From contig JAITOL010000132.1 of NCBI GenBank assembly GCA_031289955.1, positions 1 to 34,437 of the forward strand: a stretch of 34,437 nucleotides of DNA, written 5' to 3'. This DNA is from Synergistaceae bacterium. Its GTDB lineage: Bacteria; Synergistota; Synergistia; Synergistales; Synergistaceae. Each line of letters opens with the position of its first letter. Within the stretch, counting starts at the first letter, position 1. Below the pieces are notes generated by a model. It was not told where the DNA came from, searched no databases, and saw only the letters and a program-made list of their open reading frames with translations. Below, one piece after another: positions 1-8,324 of the stretch. The position numbers and the translations under genes were made by a program.

Positions 1-1028
1 ACGTCTTCAAGGCCGCCGGCAGCGTCGCTAAATATATGGCTTCGAGATCCATAGCCTCCGAACGCGGAACGGATATCGTGAGGCATTTTGAAGATATCTC
101 GTCCGATGGCCCATGGACCGGATGGGAACAGGTGATGATCGCCTCGAAATGGATGTCCTCTCTCGGCTTTAAAACCCAAATATACTGGGCTCAATCCATT
201 CCCGCCGGGTCGGATGGCCCGGCGTCGCCCAAAATCTGGCGGGAGCCCATCCTCCGGATATCGGATGCGGGCGGGCGCGAAATTTACTATAAAGCCGGGC
301 AGAACGGCAACTCTGAGACGATGCATCCCTCTTTGTTCGGCCAGACCCTCTACAGGATCGGTAACGCCGGAATAGAGAGGCTGACGCTTCCAAGAGGCTT
401 TGCGTCGGATCATATAATGCGCCAGAACTGGAAGACGTCGATAAATGAAAACGGAACGGCGACCGGCACGTTGGAGATCACCCTGACGGGGGCGTGGCTG
501 GACGTCTTCGCAATAGATATCGACAACCTGCCTTCGGACATGACGGGCGTCATTCTTGAAGCTATGCGTTTCAATGTCCCCGGAATAACCTTTGAGACGA
601 CATCGGTGAAGCTTGTTGAATCCGGCTGCCGAATTATCATGTCGGTGAACGCGGCGCCCGGGATCGTATCAGGGAGCAGCATGCTCCTGAAACTCATGGG
701 GGGGATACCGAACTGTTTTGAAGAAATTCCGACTGGCGGCACAAAATACACGCTGCGCTTCCCGTTCATCTTCGAGATCAATTCGTCCATATCCACGCCA
801 AAAGGATACAGGGCGCTCGATCTTCCCGGCAAGCTCCAGGCGGGGAGTTCCAGCGAAATGCTGGAACAGTCTGTTGTGCACTGGCCGAAAAGGGCGCTTG
901 CGGAGGCGACGTGCCGATGGACGGTGAGGGCCCCCGAGATCGACGAATACACGTCGGGCAGAGTGTCGGATCATATAGCTATGGTCAACGGCTGGCCCGA
1001 TGTGACTGTGCCGCTTAGAAAGCGGTAA
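1..1028 (+). CDS. C-terminal part of a hypothetical protein (possibly DUF3857/transglutaminase-like), 5' end outside window
   Basis: The reading frame is open from base 3 with no stop before the first ATG at 36, so this is most likely the 3' end of a longer gene cut by the window edge. The visible 341 codons end in TAA just before argS. The segment around residues 25-60 of the ATG-based frame (PWTGWEQVMIASKWMSSLGF, then a beta-like IYWAQ) resembles the helix-strand part of transglutaminase-like domains next to DUF3857, in which a thiol-protease fold is followed by a long beta-rich tail. I see no catalytic Cys at the start of that helix. The remainder is beta-rich with Gly/Thr turns and no membrane helix, and could be periplasmic. 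Family assignment is weak; 'hypothetical protein' is the safe name. Confidence 0.6.
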   Translation, partial: VFKAAGSVAKYMASRSIASERGTDIVRHFEDISSDGPWTGWEQVMIASKWMSSLGFKTQIYWAQSIPAGSDGPASPKIWREPILRISDAGGREIYYKAGQNGNSETMHPSLFGQTLYRIGNAGIERLTLPRGFASDHIMRQNWKTSINENGTATGTLEITLTGAWLDVFAIDIDNLPSDMTGVILEAMRFNVPGITFETTSVKLVESGCRIIMSVNAAPGIVSGSSMLLKLMGGIPNCFEEIPTGGTKYTLRFPFIFEINSSISTPKGYRALDLPGKLQAGSSSEMLEQSVVHWPKRALAEATCRWTVRAPEIDEYTSGRVSDHIAMVNGWPDVTVPLRKR

Positions 1029-1051
1029 ATCGCCTGGAGGTTTTAAATATA

Positions 1052-2728
1052 ATGGATAAAAGCAAAGAATCGATAACGCGAATAATATCCGACGCTATAG
1101 AGCGCGCCGCAAAAGAGCGAGCCGTCTCGCTGCCGGATGATTTTTCGGTATTGCTGGAACGTCCTAAGAGGGAAGGGCAGGGCGACTGGGCAACGAACGC
1201 CGCGATGAAGCTGTCGAAGCTGTTCGGAATGAAACCTGTCGATCTTGCCGCGAAGATTTTGGATTTTGTCGAAAAGGGCGGCATTATAGGGGATATGGAA
1301 GTAGCGCCGCCGGGCTTCCTAAACTTCACCCTCACGAGAAATTGGATATCGGATACCATAGAGACCATCCTGTCGAACGGGGAGCGATACGGTTCCAACA
1401 ATATGGGCGAAGGCAGGAGAGCGCAGGTTGAATTCGTCAGCGCGAATCCGACGGGGCCGCTGCACTTGGGACATGGGCGAGGCGGCGCTGTCGGCGACGT
1501 CATGGCGTCGATCCTCGCGTTTTCAGGATGGAATGTTGAACGCGAATATTATATCAACGACGCTGGCCTTCAGATGGAAAATCTTGGCAAATCGACGCAG
1601 TCGAGATATTTCGGGCTCCTGGGGCAAGGCGATAAGGCGCCGTTTCCGGAAGACGGATATCCCGGAGACTATATCGAAGATATAGCCCGCGGCATCGCGG
1701 ACGAACACGGAGACGAGTTCATATCGAAACCGCTGGATGAGACCGCGCCGTTTTTCAGGGACAGAACGTGCGAACTTGTGCTGGACATGATAAAGCGCGA
1801 CATGTCCGAATTCGGCATAGAATTCGACGTATGGTTCTCCGAGAGATCGCTGTATGGGGACGACCTCGTGGATCGGACGATCGAACGCCTGAAATCGAGG
1901 GGATACGCTTACGACCAGGATGGCGCGATCTGGTTTCGCGCCACTGAGTTCGGCGACGATAAAGACAGGGTTATGATCAGGAACAATGGGGCGCCGACGT
2001 ATTTTACGTCGGATACGGCTTATCTGCTCAATAAATACGAGCGGAAATTCGACTTTCTGATTTATGTGTGGGGGGCGGACCATCACGGATACGTACCACG
2101 TATACGCTCCGTCAATAAAGCTCTGGGCGCCGACGACGGAAGCCTCGAATTCATGCTCATTCAGTTCGTCAGCCTGCTTCGCAACGGAGAGCCTGTCGCT
2201 ATGTCGAAAAGGGCCGGCACGTTCGTAACGCTCAGGGAGGTTATGGACGAAGTTGGACGCGACGCTACACGGTTTTCCTTCGTCAACAGGAAATGCGATA
2301 CCCACCTCGATTTCGATCTGGAGGTCGCGAAACAGACTTCATCCGACAACCCGGTCTATTATGTGCAGTACGCGCACGCGAGGATATGCAGCATCCTCAG
2401 GGAGGCAAAGTCGCGTGGAGTCGCGAAGCCAGACTTATCGTCGGTCGACCTGAATCGTCTCGCCGAGCCATGCGAGGTAAGGCTGACGAAAGAGCTGTCG
2501 CGATTTCCGGAGGAAGTGGCAAAAGCCGCGTCGAACCTCGAACCTCACCGTATAGCATTTTACGCGACCTCGCTTGCCGAGGCCTTCCATGCTTTTTACA
2601 ACACCGAGAAGGTCCTTGGCGAGGCTGCGGAGATTATGAACGCCAGGCTGGCGCTTGTGGAGGCTTCCAGGATAACCATTTCGAACGCTTTGAAGCTGAT
2701 AGGAGTTTCCGCTCCGGAGAAGATGTGA
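1052..2728 (+). CDS. argS: Arginyl-tRNA synthetase (class I)
   Basis: Charges tRNA-Arg with arginine in the cytoplasm. The 558-residue length is normal for bacterial ArgRS. The HIGH signature is present as HLGH at residues 138-141 inside the conserved block SANPTGPLHLGHGRGG, and the KMSKR-equivalent loop appears as MSKR at residues 384-387. The N-terminal Add-1-type domain (GDWATNAAMKLSK) and the C-terminal all-helical anticodon-binding (DALR) domain (YVQYAHARI, then AFHAFYN) are both present. The ATG at 1052 is preceded by GGAGG about 11 bases upstream. The next gene starts one base after the stop, so argS and the FtsB/DivIC-like gene are probably co-transcribed. Confidence 0.97.
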   Translation: MDKSKESITRIISDAIERAAKERAVSLPDDFSVLLERPKREGQGDWATNAAMKLSKLFGMKPVDLAAKILDFVEKGGIIGDMEVAPPGFLNFTLTRNWISDTIETILSNGERYGSNNMGEGRRAQVEFVSANPTGPLHLGHGRGGAVGDVMASILAFSGWNVEREYYINDAGLQMENLGKSTQSRYFGLLGQGDKAPFPEDGYPGDYIEDIARGIADEHGDEFISKPLDETAPFFRDRTCELVLDMIKRDMSEFGIEFDVWFSERSLYGDDLVDRTIERLKSRGYAYDQDGAIWFRATEFGDDKDRVMIRNNGAPTYFTSDTAYLLNKYERKFDFLIYVWGADHHGYVPRIRSVNKALGADDGSLEFMLIQFVSLLRNGEPVAMSKRAGTFVTLREVMDEVGRDATRFSFVNRKCDTHLDFDLEVAKQTSSDNPVYYVQYAHARICSILREAKSRGVAKPDLSSVDLNRLAEPCEVRLTKELSRFPEEVAKAASNLEPHRIAFYATSLAEAFHAFYNTEKVLGEAAEIMNARLALVEASRITISNALKLIGVSAPEKM

Positions 2729-2729
2729 A

Positions 2730-3032
2730 ATGCCTAAACTGCGCTGGGTCATAATATATGCCCTGACAACTTTTATTATGGCCGTCACGGTCGCCACATT
2801 TTTTCGGGAGATCGGCAGGATAGAACGCCTCTCCGACGCGTTGGAGGCGAGAATGGAGGAGCTCGTCGAACTCACGAGGAAGAACCAGGAGCTTCAGGAA
2901 AAAATCAGCTATTACACGACCCCGGCGGGAGTGGCGTATCTTGCGAGAGAAGAGTTCAATCTCGTAAAACCAGGCGAAAAGATATACAGGATCGAGATAA
3001 TTTCTGAGGACATATTGCGAGATGGGCAATAA
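2730..3032 (+). CDS. Septum formation initiator, FtsB/DivIC family
   Basis: A small bitopic cell-division protein of 100 residues. One membrane helix lies at about residues 5-24 (WVIIYALTTFIMAVTVATFF). A charged heptad-rich coiled coil follows at about 28-62, and then the typical distal segment (YLAREEFNLVKPGEKIYRI), which matches the conserved 'AREE.g.vkpGE' block of FtsB/DivIC. Family members join FtsL and FtsQ/DivIB in the divisome on the outer face of the membrane. Whether this is the FtsB or the DivIC form cannot be decided from sequence. The start is one base after the argS stop. The promoter for rpsF overlaps the 3' end of this gene. Confidence 0.88.
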   Translation: MPKLRWVIIYALTTFIMAVTVATFFREIGRIERLSDALEARMEELVELTRKNQELQEKISYYTTPAGVAYLAREEFNLVKPGEKIYRIEIISEDILRDGQ

Positions 3033-3043
3033 AAGTATATAAT
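3015..3043 (+). promoter_or_regulatory. Sigma-70-type promoter for rpsF-ssb-rpsR
   Basis: TTGCGA at 3015-3020 and a perfect TATAAT at 3038-3043 are separated by 17 bp, followed by AT-rich sequence. Transcription would start near 3050, about 80 bases before rpsF. The -35 box lies inside the last codons of the upstream division gene, so the ribosomal operon can be expressed independently of argS. Confidence 0.75.
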
Positions 3044-3060
3044 TAAAGTTCGTTATCCCT

Positions 3061-3080
3061 GCCTCTTGTGCGCAAGAGGC
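3061..3080 (+). promoter_or_regulatory. Perfect hairpin in the rpsF leader
   Basis: An 8-bp perfect stem GCCTCTTG/CAAGAGGC with a TGCG loop lies about 10 bases after the predicted transcription start. No T-run follows, so it is not an intrinsic terminator. A second short stem (CCC at about 3088-3090 with GGG at 3097-3099) lies before the Shine-Dalgarno sequence. In many bacteria the rpsF leader binds the S6:S18 complex for feedback control; whether this leader has that motif cannot be settled by eye. Confidence 0.5.
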
Positions 3081-3129
3081 CAAAGAGCCCGCTATAGGGT
3101 TCATAGTCCAAAGGGAGGAGGTGAAATAC

Positions 3130-3414
3130 GTGCGACTTTACGAATTGACGGTAATTCTCACGGAAGGATTGGAAGACCACAAAGCGTCCGCGGAGGAAAT
3201 TGCGGAGGTCGTGCGCGGATTGGGAGCGGAGGTCGACAAGATAGACCTCTGGGGCAAGAAACATCTTGCTTACCCGATCAAGAAACAACTGGAAGGTTTC
3301 TACGCGCTCATCACATTTAAAATCGATCCGGATACAATCAGGGAACTTGACAGAGTGCTCAGTCTGCGCGCTTCGGTGTTGCGGCATCTTGTCGTATCCA
3401 CCGATGAAGAGTAG
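3130..3414 (+). CDS. rpsF: 30S ribosomal protein S6
   Basis: S6 binds 16S rRNA with S18 on the platform of the small subunit. I chose the GTG at 3130, giving 94 residues starting (M)RLYELTVILTEGLED, because a perfect AGGAGGTGA Shine-Dalgarno (3116-3124) ends at the right distance from it. A GTG at 3121 lies inside that Shine-Dalgarno sequence and is unlikely. S6 features seen: the N-terminal YELTVIL strand, the LWGKKHLAYPIKKQLEGFYALITF block, and the C-terminal helix/strand ASVLRHLVV. Unlike many S6 proteins there is no long acidic tail. It is followed 9 bases later by ssb. Confidence 0.95.
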   Translation: MRLYELTVILTEGLEDHKASAEEIAEVVRGLGAEVDKIDLWGKKHLAYPIKKQLEGFYALITFKIDPDTIRELDRVLSLRASVLRHLVVSTDEE

Positions 3415-3423
3415 GTAGCGGCC

Positions 3424-3981
3424 ATGTCGAGAGGTTTCAACAGAGTAGTTTTGATGGGCAATCTCGCGCGGGATCCGGATATCAGGCATACCCCTAACAA
3501 ACAGAAGGTAGCGCGGATAACGGTAGCGGTCGGACGTCAGTGGAAAAACAAGGCAACGGGCGAGCTTCAAAGTCATACCGATTTCGTGCCGGTCGTCGCC
3601 TGGACTTTTCTGGCCGACATATGCGACAGATATCTGCGCAAGGGAAGGCCGGTTCTCGTGGAAGGCCGCATACAGGTGCGGGAATACGAGGACGCGAAAA
3701 GCGGCGCCCGCAAGTGGGCCACGGAAGTTGTCGCCGATAACATAGTTCTTATGTCGTCGGGGCGGAAGGAAGACGAAGGCTACGGAGAAATTCCGGCCCC
3801 GCGTCCGGCTCAGGCCGCGCATCAGCCGCCGAGACAAAGTCCTTCCTATCCTGCCGCCGGAGGAGACGTTGGAAGCCTCAGGGACGATATAAATTTCGAG
3901 GAGGATTTCCCGCTCGATTTCTCCGAACTGGGCGATTCGTCGGAAACGGAAAGCGACAATGAAGTGGACGTTCCATTTTAG
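3424..3981 (+). CDS. ssb: Single-stranded DNA-binding protein
   Basis: Binds and protects single-stranded DNA in replication, repair and recombination. It has 185 residues with an N-terminal OB fold (about 1-112): NRVVLMGNLARDPDIR, a TDFVPVVAW strand, and LRKGRPVLVEGRIQVREYED. A flexible Pro/Gln/Gly-rich linker (about 118-150) leads to an acidic tail ending DVPF, the tip that recruits partner proteins. ssb lies between rpsF and rpsR, as in the classic rpsF-ssb-rpsR operon. The ATG is preceded by GTAGCGGCC, a weak Shine-Dalgarno, so translation may be coupled to rpsF. Confidence 0.97.
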   Translation: MSRGFNRVVLMGNLARDPDIRHTPNKQKVARITVAVGRQWKNKATGELQSHTDFVPVVAWTFLADICDRYLRKGRPVLVEGRIQVREYEDAKSGARKWATEVVADNIVLMSSGRKEDEGYGEIPAPRPAQAAHQPPRQSPSYPAAGGDVGSLRDDINFEEDFPLDFSELGDSSETESDNEVDVPF

Positions 3982-4016
3982 ACGTAGTTGGACAATACAG
4001 GGGAGTTGAATTATAG

Positions 4017-4253
4017 ATGGACAATCAGTTCAGGAAGCGTCGTAAGCGTCGCCCAAAGGTCTGCCATTACTGCGTGGATAAGGTTACACACATAGATTAC
4101 AAGGAATCCGAGAAACTGCGCAGATATATCACCGACAGGGGCAAGATAGTCCCCAGGCGCGTGACTGGTACATGCGCCAAACATCAGAGGCAGCTGACGA
4201 GAGCGATAAAAAGGGCGCGTTTTCTGGCTCTTCTTCCTTTCACATCGGATTAA
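4017..4253 (+). CDS. rpsR: 30S ribosomal protein S18
   Basis: Partner of S6 on the 30S platform; 78 residues. Diagnostic features are a basic N-terminus ([11 protein letters not shown]), a C-x2-C pair (KVCHYCVDK), the [22 protein letters not shown] core with [22 protein letters not shown], and a C-terminal LALLPFT. The CxxC pair plus the later Cys and His suggest a zinc-type 'C+' S18. GGGGAG about 11 bases upstream serves as the Shine-Dalgarno. The gene is followed directly by an intrinsic terminator, so it closes the rpsF operon. Confidence 0.96.
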   Translation: MDNQFRKRRKRRPKVCHYCVDKVTHIDYKESEKLRRYITDRGKIVPRRVTGTCAKHQRQLTRAIKRARFLALLPFTSD

Positions 4254-4260
4254 GCTACCA

Positions 4261-4286
4261 GGGGAGGGCGGACGCTCTCCCCTTTT
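4261..4286 (+). terminator. Rho-independent terminator after rpsR
   Basis: GGGGAGGGC at 4261-4269 pairs with GCTCTCCCC at 4274-4282 (9 bp including one G-T wobble) around a 4-base loop, and is followed by TTTT. The short T-run suggests possible partial read-through into the YybS-like gene, for which I see no clear separate promoter. Confidence 0.75.
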
Positions 4287-4332
4287 CGATTTTCCGGGAC
4301 TTTACGCGGCTGATATCACACGGGAGAGATAG

Positions 4333-5250
4333 ATGTTTTTTGTCCGGTTTAGAGATTGGTTGATATGCACAGCGACATGCCTGCTGATGTTTTCCATCGG
4401 ACTGATGTCGCCTGTTGTGGCTTTGCCCCTCGCTCTCATATACTCGTTTCCTGCGGCATTCCTGGCGTTTGAGCGAGGAGCGGGCGCGGCAATTTCGAGC
4501 GCGCTCGCCTCCGCGTGTATAATGAGCATTGTTATGCCGGGAATTTACAGCGTCATGTATTTTTTCATGTTCGGACTGTCCGGGGTTTTAATAGGCCTGG
4601 CGGCAAAATCGGGGGTTGCGGGCGGCAATCTTCTCGTCGCCTCATCCAGCGTTGAATTTGCCGGGAAACTATTTGCTGTGGTCATATGCTTCAGGGTGAC
4701 GGGCGTCAATTTAATGTCGCCCGACGCAGCGGAGATCGAGACGGTTCTGGCGTCGTTCGGCGGAGCGTCCCTCGATCCGGGGATTATGCGCGTCTTCATA
4801 GATAACATGATTTTGCTGATACCATACAGCATGATTATGTTCGCCGCCGTCGAGGCTATGGCGTGCGTCATGCTCGTGTCGTACATTCACAAAAAACGAA
4901 CGGGCGAAGCGTTTTTTCACATGCCATCCTTCCCCGAGTGGTCTTTTCCGAGAAGCCTGCTCGTCGCGCTTATAGCGGGTTTCAGATGCGGGGAGATAGC
5001 GTCGGGCAGGCAGGATGCCTACATGTTGCGGCAGATCGGCGCAAATCTGAGTGAAATATCGAGAACGCTTTTTATCCTGCAGGGCCTCAGTTGCGTATAT
5101 TTTTTCATGGAACTCAGACATATACCGAGATTCCTTCGTATTACAACCGTTATTTTAGCGCCTTTTCTGCCTATAATCGGAGCGTTGCTGGCAATAATCG
5201 GCATAGCTGATATGGGGTTTGATTTCAGACATCGAGTGAGGGGGACTTGA
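4333..5250 (+). CDS. DUF2232 (YybS-like) polytopic membrane protein
   Basis: A 305-residue hydrophobic protein with about eight predicted membrane helices (for example about 10-40, 50-72, 74-90, 103-122, 153-180, 208-225, 245-262, 268-295). Its position between rpsR and rplI-dnaB, its size, and the pattern of an N-terminal paired helix followed by a long loop with [20 protein letters not shown] match the YybS/DUF2232 family found in this same context in Firmicutes and Synergistota. Some related families resemble ECF-transporter S components, but the role of YybS is unknown. The start ATG has GGGAGAG upstream. The stop TGA is separated by one base from the TTG start of rplI, indicating coupling. 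Confidence 0.8.
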   Translation: MFFVRFRDWLICTATCLLMFSIGLMSPVVALPLALIYSFPAAFLAFERGAGAAISSALASACIMSIVMPGIYSVMYFFMFGLSGVLIGLAAKSGVAGGNLLVASSSVEFAGKLFAVVICFRVTGVNLMSPDAAEIETVLASFGGASLDPGIMRVFIDNMILLIPYSMIMFAAVEAMACVMLVSYIHKKRTGEAFFHMPSFPEWSFPRSLLVALIAGFRCGEIASGRQDAYMLRQIGANLSEISRTLFILQGLSCVYFFMELRHIPRFLRITTVILAPFLPIIGALLAIIGIADMGFDFRHRVRGT

Positions 5251-5251
5251 A

Positions 5252-5698
5252 TTGAAGGTCATATTGGTCCAGGACGTCAATAAAGTTGGAACAAAGGGCG
5301 AGCTGTTGGACGTATCCGACGGATACGCGAGAAATTTTCTCTTTAAAAAAGGTCTCGCGATAGAAGGTACGGAAGGCAAGATAAAAGAGTGGGAGGCCGC
5401 CCAGAAAGCAAAAAAGAACCGCGAGGCAAAACTGGAGCATGAAGCGATCGAAGTGAAGAAAAAAATAGGCGGCAAAAAAGTGACCGTGAAGGTGAACGCG
5501 GGCGATGAGGGCAGGCTGTTCGGAAGCGTGACAACGAGTCAGATAGCGGAGGCCATATCCTCGCAGCACGGAGTTTTGGCGGACAAACACGGCATAAAAC
5601 TCGATGAACCCGTGAAACAGGTGGGTTTATATCCGTTCAGGGTAAAGCTGTATACGGGCGTCGAGGCGGAATTGACTCTCGAAGTGAAGGCTGAATAG
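5252..5698 (+). CDS. rplI: 50S ribosomal protein L9
   Basis: L9 binds domain V of 23S rRNA at the base of the L1 stalk. The 148 residues show the N-terminal domain signature [29 protein letters not shown], the long connecting helix (about 45-75, rich in Lys/Glu) and the C-terminal domain with [16 protein letters not shown]. The start is TTG at 5252, one base after the preceding stop; GAGGGGG upstream (about 5238-5245) is the Shine-Dalgarno. dnaB starts two bases after the stop. Confidence 0.96.
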   Translation: MKVILVQDVNKVGTKGELLDVSDGYARNFLFKKGLAIEGTEGKIKEWEAAQKAKKNREAKLEHEAIEVKKKIGGKKVTVKVNAGDEGRLFGSVTTSQIAEAISSQHGVLADKHGIKLDEPVKQVGLYPFRVKLYTGVEAELTLEVKAE

Positions 5699-5700
5699 AG

Positions 5701-7053
5701 TTGCCCGCGATCGAGCTCTCGGACAGAATTCAACCCAACAACCTGGAGGCTGAACGCGCGGTTCTGGGATCGGCGATCCTCGACAGAAATGCCCTCATGA
5801 CGGCGGTCGAGCTCCTCGAATCCGAGGATTTCTATGAACCGAGGCACGCGACGGCCTTCGATGTCATAAAGGGCATGACCCGCAAGGATAAGGCCGTGGA
5901 CGCCATCACGTTCGAGGAGGAAATGACCCGCCAGAACCTCTGGGACGGAGTCGGCGGCCCCTCGTTTACAGCGACGCTCTTCGAAGCGGTAACCACGGTC
6001 GCTAATATAGAGCACTACTGCGTGATAGTGCGCGAAAAATCCGTGCACCGCGCGCTGATAAGGGCCGGAGGCGAGATAACCCGCGACGGATACGCCGCCG
6101 CGCTGGATTCGTCCGAGGCCATGTCGAACGCTGAGCAGAAAATTTTCAAGATAGCCACTCGCGGCGCCAAATCGTCCATCAAAGAAATAGAGGACGTGGT
6201 GACGAACGTATTCAACCAGCTCGAACGGAGCGGCCAGGATGGAGCTTCGGCAAATTCCGTAATGACGGGCTTCTCGGATCTCGACGGTCTCACGGGGGGA
6301 TTTCAACCGGGCAGTCTCAATATAATAGCCGCCCGTCCCTCCGTCGGTAAAACCGCTTTCGCGCTGAATATAGCGACGAACGCCGCAGTCATTGACGGCG
6401 CTCCCGCTTTGATATTCAGCCTTGAAATGTCGGCCGAACAGATAGCTTCCCGAATGCTCAGCTCGATAGCCAAGGTGAATATAAAGGAAATGGAGCGGAC
6501 CCGCAACTTCGACAACGCTCAGTGGACCGACCTTACCGACGCCGCGTCACAGCTCTGCAACTCCCCGATATTCATAGACGACAGCTCCATGCTCACGACG
6601 TTCGAACTGCGCGCGAGATGCCGCCGGTTTATGTCGCGGCATCAGGGAGAAAAATGTCTTGTAATCGTCGATTACCTTCAGCTGATGTCGTCAGACGCCA
6701 GGAGAAACGACGGCAGAAACCAGGAAGTGGCCGACATATCGAGGATGCTCAAGGGCGTCGCCCGCGAGTTCGAGGTTCCGGTTATAGCTCTTTCGCAGCT
6801 ATCGAGAGACATAGAAAAACGAAAGGACGGCAAGGGGCCCATGCTGTCCGACTTGAGGGACAGCGGGGCGATAGAACAGGACGCCGATATAGTGGCGTTT
6901 CTTCACAGAAAATCATATCAGAATCTCGATTCGGAGGACAACACGGCGGAATTGTCGATTCAAAAGCACAGAAACGGCCCGACAGGCAAAGTCGATCTCA
7001 TTTTTTACCGGGAATTTTCGAGATTTGAGAGCAGCGCAAGATTTAAGATGTGA
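5701..7053 (+). CDS. dnaB: Replicative DNA helicase
   Basis: Hexameric helicase that unwinds DNA at the replication fork and recruits primase. The 450 residues comprise an N-terminal DnaB domain (about 10-115, starting QPNNLEAERAVLGSAIL) and a RecA-like C-terminal domain. Walker A is ARPSVGKTA with the lysine at residue 217; Walker B is VIVDYLQLM with Asp324. The later motifs ALSQLSRDIEKR, DLRDSGAIEQDADIVAFLHR and KHRNGPTG are intact. No intein is inserted. The start is TTG at 5701, two bases after rplI, with a poor Shine-Dalgarno, so translation probably depends on rplI. Confidence 0.97.
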   Translation: MPAIELSDRIQPNNLEAERAVLGSAILDRNALMTAVELLESEDFYEPRHATAFDVIKGMTRKDKAVDAITFEEEMTRQNLWDGVGGPSFTATLFEAVTTVANIEHYCVIVREKSVHRALIRAGGEITRDGYAAALDSSEAMSNAEQKIFKIATRGAKSSIKEIEDVVTNVFNQLERSGQDGASANSVMTGFSDLDGLTGGFQPGSLNIIAARPSVGKTAFALNIATNAAVIDGAPALIFSLEMSAEQIASRMLSSIAKVNIKEMERTRNFDNAQWTDLTDAASQLCNSPIFIDDSSMLTTFELRARCRRFMSRHQGEKCLVIVDYLQLMSSDARRNDGRNQEVADISRMLKGVAREFEVPVIALSQLSRDIEKRKDGKGPMLSDLRDSGAIEQDADIVAFLHRKSYQNLDSEDNTAELSIQKHRNGPTGKVDLIFYREFSRFESSARFKM

Positions 7054-7133
7054 TTCGCAGGCTTTTTATGTTATATTTCTTTATATGATCCGCATGCCCG
7101 CGCGGCTTATAGTTATACTCGGGAGGCATAATC

Positions 7134-8324
7134 GTGGCTGACAAGATGTGGGACATACTCAATTTTTTAAAGAATCCGGGCGGCGAAGCCCCCAAAGAAA
7201 CAAGCCACCCGGATAGCGCGGATACGATTAAACGCCGGATCGACGCTCAGCTCGAGGAGGCCATAGAACACCCCGAGCGGGAGTCGCGAAATTCCACGAA
7301 AAATAGCGCCGCGGATGCGCGCCGCCAGAATGAACCGCCCGGGAGGTCTCCGGCATATGATGAGGGCGACGCCGATATTCCGGCGAAACAGGATGATACC
7401 GCGCCGGAACCGCTGGACAGTTCCGAGGTAAAACCGAAACCCGACCCCCAAAAAGAGGCTGAAACGAGCCCCTCTGTTCCGGAGGAATCGGCGGCGGTTC
7501 CAAGTTTCGGAGTCTCAGAGGGAAGGCTCATCGATATAGACGTGACCTCGGTCAGGCCGAATCCCTTCCAGCCTAGAAAAGAGCTTGGGGAGCAGGAGAT
7601 ATTGGAGCTTGCCGATTCGATCAAAGAGTTCGGCGTGCTGCAGCCCATACTCGTAAAACGCCTCGAAAACGGTTACGAACTGATAGCAGGCGAGAGGAGA
7701 CTTCGGGCCGCCACTCGAGCCGGTTTTGCGTCGATACCGTCCATAGTCGTTGAAACCGAACCTCTCAATCAGCAGATAATAGCGCTGGTCGAGAATATAC
7801 AGAGGAAAAACCTGTCGTCCATCGAAGAGGCCTCGTCCTTGCAGGATATACTCTCGAAGACAGGCTGGAGCCAAACTGAACTCTCCCGCCGGATGGGGCG
7901 TTCCCAGGCTTCGATAGCGAACAAACTGAGGCTGCTCCGTCTGGATCCGGCGGTACAGCGGCTTGTGCTCTCCGGAAAATTGGGCGAACGCCAGGCGAGA
8001 TCTCTTCTGTCGCTATCGTCGGAGGAGCAGAGACAGCTCGCTCAAAAGGCTATAGACGAAGACCTGAGCGCAAGCGCGCTCGAAGCGATGACCGAGAACT
8101 GGGGCGAAAAACCCAGGCCGTCCCGCTCGAAAACTAATCGCGGCGCGTCGGACGCCCCGGGCGGCGAGCTGCTTGGAGATATCGCGGCTTTGGTGAACAG
8201 GCACAGGGGCCTCGGCACTGCCGCGCAATGGAAGGTGAAGCAGATGAATCAGAGTTCACTTATTGTTGAGATAACGGTCGATCTGCTAAAAAGCGACGCC
8301 GATGAAATTGGCGGTGAAAATTGA
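7134..8324 (+). CDS. ParB/Noc-family CTP-dependent DNA-binding protein
   Basis: A 396-residue ParB/Spo0J/Noc-type protein. From about residue 133 it has the ParB N-terminal domain (VRPNPFQPRK), the CTP-binding GERRLRAA box at 186-193, ENIQRKNLSSIEEA, and a helix-turn-helix (WSQTELSRRMGRSQASIANKL). The C-terminal dimerisation region follows. Residues 20-125 are acidic, Pro/Ser-rich and probably disordered. The extreme N-terminus (MWDILNFLKN) could form a short amphipathic helix, as in Noc, which uses such a helix to bind membrane. No parA is adjacent, so a Noc-like rather than ParB role is possible. The GTG start at 7134 has GGGAGG seven bases upstream. The stop overlaps the start of the next gene. 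Confidence 0.85.
   Translation: MADKMWDILNFLKNPGGEAPKETSHPDSADTIKRRIDAQLEEAIEHPERESRNSTKNSAADARRQNEPPGRSPAYDEGDADIPAKQDDTAPEPLDSSEVKPKPDPQKEAETSPSVPEESAAVPSFGVSEGRLIDIDVTSVRPNPFQPRKELGEQEILELADSIKEFGVLQPILVKRLENGYELIAGERRLRAATRAGFASIPSIVVETEPLNQQIIALVENIQRKNLSSIEEASSLQDILSKTGWSQTELSRRMGRSQASIANKLRLLRLDPAVQRLVLSGKLGERQARSLLSLSSEEQRQLAQKAIDEDLSASALEAMTENWGEKPRPSRSKTNRGASDAPGGELLGDIAALVNRHRGLGTAAQWKVKQMNQSSLIVEITVDLLKSDADEIGGEN

Noticed and set aside
7054-7133. Promoter or terminator between dnaB and the parB-like gene
   Set aside because: TATACT and TATAGT occur but without a -35 match, and the CCGC/GCGG stem has no T-run. Nothing firm can be said.
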